A stretch of 6,216 nt of DNA from Candidatus Brocadiales bacterium (GTDB lineage: Bacteria > Planctomycetota > Brocadiia > Brocadiales > Bathyanammoxibiaceae): assembly GCA_030586765.1 (NCBI GenBank), contig JAUQZZ010000084.1:1-6216 (forward strand), written 5' to 3'. Shown piece by piece: positions 1 to 5,438 of the stretch. How positions within the stretch are numbered: position 1 is the first letter of the stretch; each line of letters starts with the position of its first letter. Position numbers and translations under genes: made by a program. The notes beneath the pieces were generated by a model that searched no databases, was not told the origin of the DNA, and saw only the letters and a list, made by a program, of their open reading frames with translations.

Positions 1-17
1 AGAAAGGATTAACTTAA

Positions 18-671
18 ATGCCACAACCGAACGTCTACTGGTTCTATAATCAGGGCACGAACGATGTACCTAAGACCGCTGGCCCTGCGGAGGATGCTAA
101 CTTTAAACTCATCACCGCCGGGGCCTCAGGACACCTCTTCGCCCCCACAGGTCAAGCGGCTTCAGATGGCAACCCCACAAATACCAGGGACAATATCGTT
201 GTCCCTGATACCGGCTCTGTGGAGGTGGACGAGACCTACATAGACAACGGCACTACCATTGAGCAAGTCCCCCAGGCAGGGACTAACCAGGGCAAGCAAT
301 CAGGCGGGGCCACACGCTATGTCTTCTGCCTCCACTTTGATGGCCCTACGACAGGGCCTGTCTATCTGGAGTGCTGGGACGACTCAAACCATCTTACCAC
401 TACCTCAAAAGTACTTGGTTCAGGTGTGCCAGCCAACTCCTTCATTAAGGGCATAGCCACCACAGGAGGCGCCCCGGCAAATCCTGACTGGGTGACAAGC
501 GGGGAGGCAAAGGGACTGGCAGGCAGTGCAGACGCAAACCGCCTGATACTCTCTGCCACCCCACTAACTGGCCCAAAGGAGCTTTACTTTAACCTGGCCG
601 TTAGAGTACCGGCAGGGGCGGGTAACTTCAATGCCAATCCACTGTCCACCTTGAGGTTTGATTGGGCATAG
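18..671 (+). CDS. Hypothetical beta-rich protein, probable phage virion/tail component
   Basis: I do not recognise the family. The 217-residue product has no signal peptide or membrane segment. It is rich in Gly, Thr, Asn, Pro and Ala, with alternating hydrophobic stretches such as YVFCLHFDG (101-109) and LYFNLAVRVPAG (189-200), and it ends in LRFDWA. This composition is typical of soluble beta-sandwich phage structural proteins. The start is supported by an AAAGGA ribosome binding site at 3-8, nine bases before the ATG. It is the first of a run of same-strand genes leading to a tail fibre, which fits a tail or baseplate accessory role, but that is inference from context. Two Cys (104, 119) are present with no metal-binding pattern. 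The gene ends two bases before a perfect palindrome. Coding status is secure; function is uncertain. Confidence 0.8.
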   Translation: MPQPNVYWFYNQGTNDVPKTAGPAEDANFKLITAGASGHLFAPTGQAASDGNPTNTRDNIVVPDTGSVEVDETYIDNGTTIEQVPQAGTNQGKQSGGATRYVFCLHFDGPTTGPVYLECWDDSNHLTTTSKVLGSGVPANSFIKGIATTGGAPANPDWVTSGEAKGLAGSADANRLILSATPLTGPKELYFNLAVRVPAGAGNFNANPLSTLRFDWA

Positions 672-673
672 AC

Positions 674-698
674 GTAGGGTGGGCTAAGCCCACCCTAC
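674..698. repeat. REP-like perfect palindrome (GTAGGG...CCCTAC)
   Basis: Two perfect 12-base arms (674-685 and 687-698) flank a single base. The arm reads GTAGGGTGGGCT. It lies two bases after the stop of the first gene and just before the ribosome binding site of the 35-residue peptide. No T-run follows on either strand, so it is not a standard intrinsic terminator. GTAGGG-headed palindromes occur as REP-type intergenic repeats in many bacterial genomes. It may stabilise mRNA ends or be a REP/RAYT-type element; no transposase is visible here. Confidence 0.8.
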
Positions 699-710
699 AT
701 GCTAAAAGAA

Positions 711-717
711 AGGAGGT
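711..717 (+). promoter_or_regulatory. Strong ribosome binding site for the 35-residue ORF
   Basis: AGGAGGT lies seven bases before the ATG at 724. It decides the local annotation. An overlapping longer reading frame that opens at ATG 699 has no ribosome binding site, and its first 45 codons would run over this site and the small gene. The site therefore argues for a 35-residue gene at 724 and a later start (834) for the longer frame. Confidence 0.8.
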
Positions 718-723
718 CAAACT

Positions 724-831
724 ATGTTCTTGTTTCTCTTGGGTATGCTTGTAGGGGGGTGCATAGTGGGCGCTCCACTAGGATATTTCGTCTATCGGTA
801 CAGAAAACATCTATGGGAGCACGTCAGGTAA
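724..831 (+). CDS. 35-residue single-helix membrane peptide
   Basis: The product is 35 residues. Residues 2-24 form one hydrophobic, glycine-rich segment (FLFLLGMLVGGCIVGAPLGY...), followed by a short basic tail with RYRKH at 25-29. It therefore probably sits in the inner membrane with the tail in the cytoplasm. The start is fixed by a consensus ribosome binding site seven bases upstream. The stop codon lies two bases before the ATG at 834, so translation of the next gene may be coupled to it. Small one-helix proteins are common in phage lysis cassettes, but this one has no diagnostic holin or spanin feature. A coding role is likely because of the site and the clean membrane topology; function is unknown. 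Confidence 0.7.
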   Translation: MFLFLLGMLVGGCIVGAPLGYFVYRYRKHLWEHVR

Positions 832-833
832 AA

Positions 834-1406
834 ATGTTTAAAGCCCCCACAATTGTAGGGGCACGTTGCAACGTGCCCCTACTAGCTACTAGCTACTTGC
901 TACTAGCTACTTGTTCCTTGCTACTAGCTACTTGCTCCGGCTGTGGCCTGGCAGAGAAGGCACTTGTAACCTTGATTGCCCCCAACCCTGAGCTAGAGAG
1001 ATTGGAGGCCCAGAAGGAGACGACAAAGGACGGGATAGAGGCCATAAAGGACCCGGCGGTAGGCAAAGAAAAGGCTAAACAGATTGTAAGGCTCGTGGAG
1101 AGTTCTCAGAGACAGGGACACCCCTCCTTTTTCAGTGCAGTAGTCTCTGGCCTTTATACTGAGGAAGGGCGGAGGCTGGCAGGGCTGGCAGTTGTAGCAT
1201 TGGCCTCACTGGGGGCGATGGGGTGGAAGATGGCTCAGGCCACGCTATTGGGCAGGGCACTGGACGCAACAATCTTAGGCGTCCAGGAATACAGGAACAT
1301 CCGTCCAGACGGCGGGCAGGAACTCAAGACCATCCTGTCCAGGAGGCACAAGGGCCTGCCTGTAGATATGGCAAGGAGGGTGGCCAGGGTACTCAAGGAG
1401 ACCTAG
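834..1406 (+). CDS. Lipoprotein-like membrane protein with repeat-encoded signal peptide
   Basis: The frame is open back to 699, but I choose ATG 834. The earlier ATG has no ribosome binding site and overlaps the 35-residue gene, whereas 834 follows that gene's stop by two bases with AGG at 826-828. The 190-residue product starts with K3 and R11, then a hydrophobic core (16-36) made of three seven-residue repeats (LLATSYL, LLATCSL, LLATCSG). The core ends at C37 in a CSGC context, a plausible though imperfect lipobox. A charged helical region follows (52-95), then a second hydrophobic segment (115-129, LAGLAVVALASLGAM) and a basic C-terminal helical domain (140-190, ...ALDATILGVQEY...). A lipoprotein or signal anchor plus one membrane helix and a short C-terminal domain resembles uncharacterised phage membrane proteins found near lysis genes. 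DNA for residues 8-36 is entirely palindrome plus heptad repeat. Family not recognised. Confidence 0.75.
   Translation: MFKAPTIVGARCNVPLLATSYLLLATCSLLLATCSGCGLAEKALVTLIAPNPELERLEAQKETTKDGIEAIKDPAVGKEKAKQIVRLVESSQRQGHPSFFSAVVSGLYTEEGRRLAGLAVVALASLGAMGWKMAQATLLGRALDATILGVQEYRNIRPDGGQELKTILSRRHKGLPVDMARRVARVLKET
855..882. repeat. 28-bp perfect palindrome inside a signal-peptide coding region
   Basis: GTAGGGGCACGTTG (855-868) is followed directly by its exact reverse complement (869-882), with no spacer. It has the same GTAGGG...CCCTAC ends as the palindrome at 674-698, so both probably belong to one REP-like class. It lies within the lipoprotein-like gene, encoding residues 8-16 in frame, and its last four bases are also the first four of the adjacent heptad array. 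Confidence 0.85.
879..940 (+). repeat. Heptad array, CTACTAG/CTACTTG family, coding
   Basis: Eight consecutive 7-base units run from 879 to 934, with a decayed ninth to 940. Most are CTACTAG or CTACTTG and one is TTCCTTG. Seven is coprime with three, so three units make 21 bases and seven residues. The encoded protein therefore repeats every seven residues. Every third unit, where CTACTAG would put TAG in frame, carries a variant (893, 914, 935), so the frame stays open. Confidence 0.85.
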
Positions 1407-1493
1407 AACAGTAGCTAGTAGCGAGTAGCTAGTATTCAGGAAAAGATTCAACCCTAGCTACTTGCTACTGACTACTAACTACTTGCTACTGTT
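1407..1493. repeat. Inverted heptad array exactly filling the gap between two genes
   Basis: The left part (1410-1437) has four units of the AGTAGCT type. The right part (1454-1488) has five units of the CTTGCTA type, which is the same family read on the opposite strand. Between them is a short spacer (1438-1453, with AGGAAAAG). The outer ends pair as AACAGTAG (1407-1414) with CTACTGTT (1486-1493), and 19 of 22 positions match between 1407-1428 and 1472-1493. The element begins at the base after the TAG stop (1404-1406) and ends at the base before the ATG at 1494. Confidence 0.8.
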
Positions 1494-1670
1494 ATGCTAG
1501 ATACCCTATTCATCATCGCCCTGACCTTATGCTGGATACTGGGCTTCTTTGTCTCCGCCCAGTTCCTCCACCAGCAGTTTGAGATTGCAAAGAAGCTGGA
1601 CGAGTTGAGGAAACAAGAAAATGTCAAAGTCCAAAGCCCGAATGTCAAAGGAATGTCAAAGCTCAAATGA
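1494..1670 (+). CDS. 58-residue membrane protein with repeat-encoded C-terminus
   Basis: The product has an N-terminal hydrophobic helix at about 4-22 (TLFIIALTLCWILGFFVSA) and a charged, probably helical stretch (23-42, ...EIAKKLDELRKQE). Its tail, 43-58, is encoded wholly by the AATGTCA-type heptad array and is rich in Lys, Asn, Val and Ser. The stop TGA is also inside the array. No Shine-Dalgarno site precedes the ATG because the heptad array runs up to it; the nearest purine-rich run (1438-1445) is about 50 bases away. The helix-plus-charged-tail shape recalls small phage membrane proteins, but I do not recognise the family. The frame, the membrane segment and the position between genes support a real gene; the original C-terminus was probably at or before residue 42. 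Confidence 0.6.
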   Translation: MLDTLFIIALTLCWILGFFVSAQFLHQQFEIAKKLDELRKQENVKVQSPNVKGMSKLK

Positions 1671-1739
1671 CAAATCAATGTCAAAGCCCGAATGTCAAAT
1701 GTCAAATTTGGAATTTGGATTTTAGAATTTGGATTTTAG
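1620..1739. repeat. Composite heptad array, AATGTCA then AATTTGG/ATTTTAG
   Basis: The block 1620-1704 consists of 7-base units such as AATGTCA, AAGCCCG and AAGCTCA, interrupted twice by 4-base inserts (AAGG at 1648-1651 and AATC at 1673-1676). From 1705 to 1739 come five units alternating AATTTGG and ATTTTAG. The second part is a diverged inverted copy of the first: the TCAAATG unit faces CCAAATT on the other strand, with the switch at CAAATTTG (1703-1710). The array overlaps the end of the 58-residue gene and reaches to four bases before ATG 1744. Confidence 0.8.
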
Positions 1740-1743
1740 ACCT

Positions 1744-2802
1744 ATGAGAAAAGATTACATCTATCAGGATAAAGGCCAGTTCAATATCATGTATAACGCC
1801 CATAAGATAGGCGGGTTCCTCGTCAGCGACCAGGACGTAATCCCAGACGAGCGTGTCCTCCCAGAGCGGAGATTCGCCCACCAGCCCATCTTCAGGAGGC
1901 CAACGGAGGAACTGGTGGCCACTACTTATTATCTCCAGTACCGTGATTTTGTTATTGCCACCGAAGATACTGGAAAAAGGTTTAACGGAGACCCCTTATC
2001 TCCAGTGCTACGGGTAAAAGGCCTGGTGGCCTATGCAGAACCTACCCCAGAGGCCAAAGCACTGGCAGATAAGTTTGTTCAAGGCGACGTCTGGGACGAC
2101 CCTGGTTATTTTACACAGGCGGAGTTGATAACGCTGGCAACATATTATCTAAACTGGTGGGTAGCATGGGATGGCATCCAGCAACCCGCATCTTCTATCG
2201 TTGAATCACGCCTCTTCAAAAAATATTGGTTTTGTCTCTACAATGTATATACGCCTGACGTTACACTGGCTGTCTATGCTGGGAAACAATTAGGCAGATT
2301 CTCCCTGAAAGACTTGCATGAAATCATATCCTGGCAGGGTCATTGGATACAGAAAATTCATTTCCTTTACCAGGACGGGGATACCTTTGGGCTGGTAGTG
2401 GGTGAGGGCAATTCTGGACAGTATCACATTTATACAGCCAATAGTCTGGATGGGCCGTGGACGGAGACTGGTTTCATAGACGCTACCCCAAATAATCCAG
2501 GGGGAGACGTGGCCCTCGTCGCCCTCCTTCAGAAGGATTGTGGACGTCTCCTGAGACAGTTTGGGGTTCTCGGTACTATCCCACTTACGTTCCCTGTGTC
2601 CATCCCTGGAATAACGGTGGGAAAGACAGGGGAATGGGTTGGGTTATGGGCTGTTACACTATCATTTAATGACCTCGGCCCTACGTATGTCTGTCGCATG
2701 ACTAAAAAATCTGGTGGCATTGAGCTTGAACGGGCCTACATAAAACTAAAATTCAAGAACGGGGAAATCAAAAGTTTCCCTGGGACAAGTTCAGATTGGT
2801 AG
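1744..2802 (+). CDS. Hypothetical phage structural or adhesin-like protein
   Basis: The 352-residue product has no signal peptide and no clear membrane segment. I do not recognise its family. The N-terminal part (1-115) includes an Arg/Pro-rich stretch (about 36-53). The middle (120-170) is rich in Tyr and Trp (YYLNWWVAWDG at 134-144). From about 200 the pattern is short beta strands with aromatic ends. SLDGPW at 234-239 resembles Asp-box-like turns of beta-propeller or lectin-type carbohydrate-binding proteins. It sits directly before the tail fibre, which fits a host-contact or virion role. Start choice is uncertain. A TTG at 1729 lies inside the heptad array and would add five residues, and ATG 1744 has only a weak GGA (1731-1733) upstream. 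I prefer ATG 1744 because residues before it are repeat-derived. Confidence 0.75.
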   Translation: MRKDYIYQDKGQFNIMYNAHKIGGFLVSDQDVIPDERVLPERRFAHQPIFRRPTEELVATTYYLQYRDFVIATEDTGKRFNGDPLSPVLRVKGLVAYAEPTPEAKALADKFVQGDVWDDPGYFTQAELITLATYYLNWWVAWDGIQQPASSIVESRLFKKYWFCLYNVYTPDVTLAVYAGKQLGRFSLKDLHEIISWQGHWIQKIHFLYQDGDTFGLVVGEGNSGQYHIYTANSLDGPWTETGFIDATPNNPGGDVALVALLQKDCGRLLRQFGVLGTIPLTFPVSIPGITVGKTGEWVGLWAVTLSFNDLGPTYVCRMTKKSGGIELERAYIKLKFKNGEIKSFPGTSSDW

Positions 2803-2833
2803 AGGTTTTAATATGGAGTCCAGCCACTGATAT
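2803..2833 (+). other. Short intergenic leader with no recognised feature
   Basis: Thirty-one bases separate the stop at 2802 from the heptad hairpin at 2834. They contain GAGG-ATG spacing that opens only a five-codon frame, and nothing else that I can support. Confidence 0.4.
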
Positions 2834-2896
2834 GAGTGCGGAGTGGGGAATGGGGAGTGCGGAATTAAATTCCGCATTCCGAAATCTGCAATCCGC
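2834..2896. repeat. Inverted heptad array/hairpin, GAGTGCG facing ATTCCGC
   Basis: Nine consecutive 7-base units fill this interval. Four are of the GAGTGCG/GAGTGGG type (2834-2861), one is a central GAATTAA, and four are of the ATTCCGC/AATCCGC type (2869-2896), which is the opposite strand of the same theme. The centre forms a perfect 9-bp stem, TGCGGAATT (2858-2866) with AATTCCGCA (2868-2876), that extends to 13 bp with one G-U pair (2854-2880). No T-run follows, so it is not a canonical terminator. Confidence 0.8.
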
Positions 2897-2917
2897 ATTT
2901 GAAAGCTAGGAGATAAA

Positions 2918-5029
2918 ATGCCCATCAAATACAAACTAGGCAACGATGGCGGAGTCCTGGATGAGATAGACTTTGTAACGGTCAAGGCCCGCAACGCCGC
3001 AGGTCAGGCAGGTAGACTCCTCAAGGTAAAGTCCACAGAGGACTTCCTTGAGTACCTGGCCCAGGGTGCAGAGGGCGGACTGGACGCCGATTTACTGGAC
3101 GGCCTTCATGGGTCTGCCTATGAGCAGGTTGCCAATAAGGATGTAAACAGTGGCTACGCTGGTCTGAACGCCTCTGGCCTTGTTATACGTAACCCCGCCT
3201 CCAAAGGACAGGCTAACGGCCTGGCAGAACTGGATGCTGGCGGGAAAGTTCCCTCCTCCCAACTCCCCGGCCTGGCCCTGACGGATGTCTGGACGGTGGC
3301 CTCCGAGGCAGAGCAACTTGCCCTCAACGCCCAGGAGGGAGACATTGCCATCCGTACCGACCAGAATAAATCCTATGCCCACAACGGCGGTACATCAGGC
3401 ACTATGGCGGATTGGAGTCTCTTGCTTACCCCCACCGATACCGTACTCTCAGTCTTTGGTAGGACAGGGACAGTGGTGGCACAGAGCGGAGACTATACCT
3501 GGGGACAGATAGACAAGACCGTCTCTAGCCTTGCGGACATTACCACGAAATCCCATACCGTCTTATCTGACATTGGCACCAATACCCACCCTCAGATAGA
3601 TACCCATATTGCAGATGCCACTATCCACTACCTGCAAACGGCCATAGACCACGTTAACTTGCTGAATAGAGGTACTAACACCCACGCCCAGCTAGACAGC
3701 CACCTGGGGGCCTCCTCTGGGGTGCATGGGGTTACTGGCTCAGTGGTGGGCACCTCTGACACCCAGACCCTCCTGAATAAGCTCTTTGGCTCTACCACAA
3801 TTATGAAAGAACAGGGTATTGCCGACGCAACCACAACGGGCTACTCCTCCCATGAACTCCACTTTAGGAATTCAGAATGGTATGGCGGAGCGGAGGTAAA
3901 ACGGGTCTTCAAACTCAGGAACGCCATATTAGACCCCAGCAACGATTGGTATTCGTTTCAGTTACTGCAGGAAAACTTCCTTTTGTATGAACTGCGGAAG
4001 CAGGGTTCTAACTCTTATATTGACTACTATGCCCCAACGGGTGGAGAGATTTATAATAACTTTAATACAGTTGGCGGCGGAGGGTTCCAATTTAATATCC
4101 GTCCCGGTGGTTCTTATCTCATATCCTATTCCCCTCTCTACTTCTACACCAACGGAGGGCTAGCGTTATCTATTGATAATTCATTAGCCAGTACCTTCTA
4201 TGGGGACATTCTCTCGCCGACACTGAAGAACCCTAAGATAAAAGACGTAGACGCCACCCCCACAGGAGACGTACTCCTCAAGGTGTTGGATGGCCTGCTC
4301 AAGATAAGGAATGCTAACGATACTGTAGATGTGAGGCTAGAGGCAGGGTTCCTACCTGCGAACACGGAATTTCAGAGCAATAAAGGTGTGGCTAGTGGTT
4401 ATGCTAGCCTCGGGGCAGACATAAAAGTACCTACTGCCCAGCTTGGCGGTACTGGTGCTGATGTTACTAAGTTTCTCAGAGGAGACCAGAGTTGGCAGAC
4501 TATCCCAAAAGGCTGGGAACTTGTAGCTGATAGTGGAGACCTGCCAGCAGGAACTACTGCCTGGCTAGTATCAGGTCTAAATGGAAATGCAGACAAGCTA
4601 TACTTTATACAGGCAGAACTACTAGTGGCTGTTGCTAGTGCCTACCGAACCATCTCTGTTCGGCCTAACTCAGATGCAGTAGCTGGAAACTACTCATATT
4701 CTATCGGGTCTGGATTTTGGATAACTAGTGGGACTATGGGTAGTGGTACTCTTAATGATGGCCAAGTAGGGGGAGCAGTGATAGGGTCTAATGGCTGGAC
4801 AGAAGATGCAAGGATAAGTATTTTTGCCTATATGAATGCTATAGGTGCTGGAGGAAGGAGGGTGGAGTCGGTTGATGTTAGTCGGAGAGAAAGTGCTGGT
4901 ATTGATATACAGAAGATTACTCGTTGCTGTCAGTGGAATAATGCTACCGATAACATAACTGCTCTCCAGTTTGTTATTAGCGGTGGCTCTTTCCAGGGAA
5001 GGATAAGGGTATACAAGAATGCCAGTTAA
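2918..5029 (+). CDS. Phage tail fibre / receptor-binding protein
   Basis: The 703-residue product is a modular fibre. LDADLLDGLHGSAY (55-68) matches the common fibre motif DADxLDGxHxSxF. A motif of the form KGxAxGxAxLxAxGKVPxxQL occurs well at 96-116 and in weaker copies at 74-89 and 489-509. VLSVFGRTGTVVAQSGDYTW (176-195) is a frequent segment in phage fibres, here followed by SSLADIT (203-209). Two GTNTH-Q-D-H repeats (220-230 and 252-262) sit in a His-rich stalk. VVGTSDTQTLLNK (276-288) is another known fibre motif. A variable Tyr/Gly-rich part (310-430) follows. LGGTGADVTKFLRGDQSWQT (509-528) then leads to a C-terminal beta-rich head (531-703) ending FQGRIRVYKN. Fibres of this kind trimerise and bind the host surface. 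AGGAG at 2908-2912, five bases before the ATG, supports the start. Base composition drops toward the 3' end, suggesting exchange of the head domain. The exact receptor cannot be read from the sequence. Confidence 0.9.
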   Translation: MPIKYKLGNDGGVLDEIDFVTVKARNAAGQAGRLLKVKSTEDFLEYLAQGAEGGLDADLLDGLHGSAYEQVANKDVNSGYAGLNASGLVIRNPASKGQANGLAELDAGGKVPSSQLPGLALTDVWTVASEAEQLALNAQEGDIAIRTDQNKSYAHNGGTSGTMADWSLLLTPTDTVLSVFGRTGTVVAQSGDYTWGQIDKTVSSLADITTKSHTVLSDIGTNTHPQIDTHIADATIHYLQTAIDHVNLLNRGTNTHAQLDSHLGASSGVHGVTGSVVGTSDTQTLLNKLFGSTTIMKEQGIADATTTGYSSHELHFRNSEWYGGAEVKRVFKLRNAILDPSNDWYSFQLLQENFLLYELRKQGSNSYIDYYAPTGGEIYNNFNTVGGGGFQFNIRPGGSYLISYSPLYFYTNGGLALSIDNSLASTFYGDILSPTLKNPKIKDVDATPTGDVLLKVLDGLLKIRNANDTVDVRLEAGFLPANTEFQSNKGVASGYASLGADIKVPTAQLGGTGADVTKFLRGDQSWQTIPKGWELVADSGDLPAGTTAWLVSGLNGNADKLYFIQAELLVAVASAYRTISVRPNSDAVAGNYSYSIGSGFWITSGTMGSGTLNDGQVGGAVIGSNGWTEDARISIFAYMNAIGAGGRRVESVDVSRRESAGIDIQKITRCCQWNNATDNITALQFVISGGSFQGRIRVYKNAS

Positions 5030-5033
5030 CATA

Positions 5034-5068
5034 GACTGCTGATTGCTGATAGCTGACTGCTGATAGCT
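5034..5068 (+). repeat. Heptad array, GACTGCT/GATAGCT family
   Basis: Five direct 7-base units (GACTGCT, GATTGCT and GATAGCT variants) begin five bases after the tail-fibre stop. A sixth, partial unit (GATAAAG) merges into the ribosome binding site at 5072-5080. Unlike most other loci it has one orientation only. The same family recurs at 5379-5414 and 5728-5773. Confidence 0.8.
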
Positions 5069-5071
5069 GAT

Positions 5072-5080
5072 AAAGGAGGT
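5072..5080 (+). promoter_or_regulatory. Ribosome binding site deciding a 26-residue ORF
   Basis: AAAGGAGGT ends six bases before ATG 5087. A nearer ATG at 5082 is only one base from the site and its frame closes after five codons, so 5087 is the supported start. Confidence 0.7.
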
Positions 5081-5086
5081 AATGAA

Positions 5087-5167
5087 ATGGGAATTGTAGA
5101 TATTCTAGCCCCGCAGGTAATAGATAAGATTTTAGTGAGGAGATTTGAGGGAGAGACTGACCCCTAG
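5087..5167 (+). CDS. 26-residue small protein
   Basis: The product begins MGIVDILAPQVIDKILVRRF and ends in an acidic tail, EGETDP. It may form one amphipathic helix: hydrophobic Ile, Val and Leu are spaced at three to four residues, with basic residues at 14 and 18-19. A near-consensus ribosome binding site with ideal spacing is the main support. Its TAG stop (5165-5167) lies within the ribosome binding site of the following gene, a tight arrangement typical of coupled translation in phage operons. I do not recognise it, and such a short frame could also be a leader that serves coupling only. Confidence 0.55.
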   Translation: MGIVDILAPQVIDKILVRRFEGETDP

Positions 5168-5172
5168 GAGGT
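5166..5172 (+). promoter_or_regulatory. Ribosome binding site overlapping the previous stop codon
   Basis: AGGAGGT lies nine bases before ATG 5182 and shares two bases with the TAG at 5165-5167. Ribosomes finishing the 26-residue frame would stop on this site, so re-initiation at 5182 is likely. Confidence 0.75.
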
Positions 5173-5181
5173 AAAGACAGA

Positions 5182-5337
5182 ATGGAGCAAGTCTTATTGG
5201 GTATCAGCATAGCCTCTTTGGTGGCCAATGGGGTATTGGGTTATCTCTGGTTAGCCACCAGGAAATGGTTCAGACTTTACAGGGCAGATTTGCACCTCCT
5301 GGGTAACAGGAAGGGAGTCCCCGGGCACTTAAAATAA
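5182..5337 (+). CDS. 51-residue single-helix membrane protein
   Basis: Residues 4-25 form one hydrophobic helix (VLLGISIASLVANGVLGYLW...). A basic aromatic patch follows (RKWFRLYR, 27-34), then a short tail ending in GVPGHLK. The positive patch after the helix predicts an N-out, C-in inner-membrane protein. A consensus ribosome binding site supports the start. Downstream of the tail fibre, a small membrane protein with this topology could be a holin or a membrane-modifying peptide. Known holins vary too much for a firm call and no endolysin gene is visible in this window. Function unknown. Confidence 0.7.
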   Translation: MEQVLLGISIASLVANGVLGYLWLATRKWFRLYRADLHLLGNRKGVPGHLK

Positions 5338-5353
5338 ACGCCCGATTAAAAGG

Positions 5354-5414
5354 AATGTCAAAGCTCAAATATCAAAGGAATCAGCAATCAGCCATCTGCT
5401 GACTCCTGACTGCT
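5354..5414. repeat. Composite heptad array, AATGTCA then AATCAGC facing GACTGCT
   Basis: Three units of the AATGTCA/AAGCTCA type (5354-5374) and a 4-base AAGG insert are followed by two AATCAGC units (5379-5392). After a short CATCTGCT centre (5393-5400) come GACTCCT and GACTGCT (5401-5414), the opposite strand of AATCAGC. It thus joins two heptad families and includes a strand switch. It occupies most of the 89 bases between the 51-residue gene and the coiled-coil gene; the rest is unremarkable. Confidence 0.75.
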
Positions 5415-5428
5415 GTCATATAGAAGAT

Positions 5429-5434
5429 GGAGGT
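5429..5434 (+). promoter_or_regulatory. Ribosome binding site selecting ATG 5439
   Basis: GGAGGT lies five bases before ATG 5439. The in-frame ATG at 5427 would place this site inside the coding sequence and has no comparable site of its own, so the later start is preferred. Confidence 0.65.
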
Positions 5435-5438
5435 ATTT

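Noticed and set aside
674..698. Intrinsic transcription terminator
   Set aside because: The stem is strong but the loop is one base and no T-run follows on either strand; a REP-like palindrome is the better description.
751..762. GTAGGGGGGTGC as a half copy of the REP-like palindrome
   Set aside because: No complementary arm nearby, and it encodes a sensible Val-Gly-Gly-Cys stretch of the 35-residue membrane helix.
699..833. Upstream extension of the lipoprotein-like gene to ATG 699
   Set aside because: There is no ribosome binding site, the ATG lies on the edge of a palindrome, and the region is better explained by a 35-residue gene with a consensus site in another frame.
2832..2909. 25-codon frame from ATG 2832 across the whole hairpin array, its TAG overlapping the tail-fibre ribosome binding site
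   Set aside because: No ribosome binding site precedes it, and all but the first and last few codons are repeat DNA. The open frame is probably accidental, though its stop/site overlap resembles that at 5165-5172.
4400..5029. Diversity-generating retroelement variable region at the tail-fibre C-terminus
   Set aside because: There is no reverse transcriptase, no template repeat and no clustering of AAC-type variable codons in the window.
4694..5032. 112-codon reverse-strand frame opposite the tail-fibre end, and other antisense frames
   Set aside because: They lie opposite well-supported coding sequence, have no convincing ribosome binding site and give low-quality translations; shadows of the real gene.
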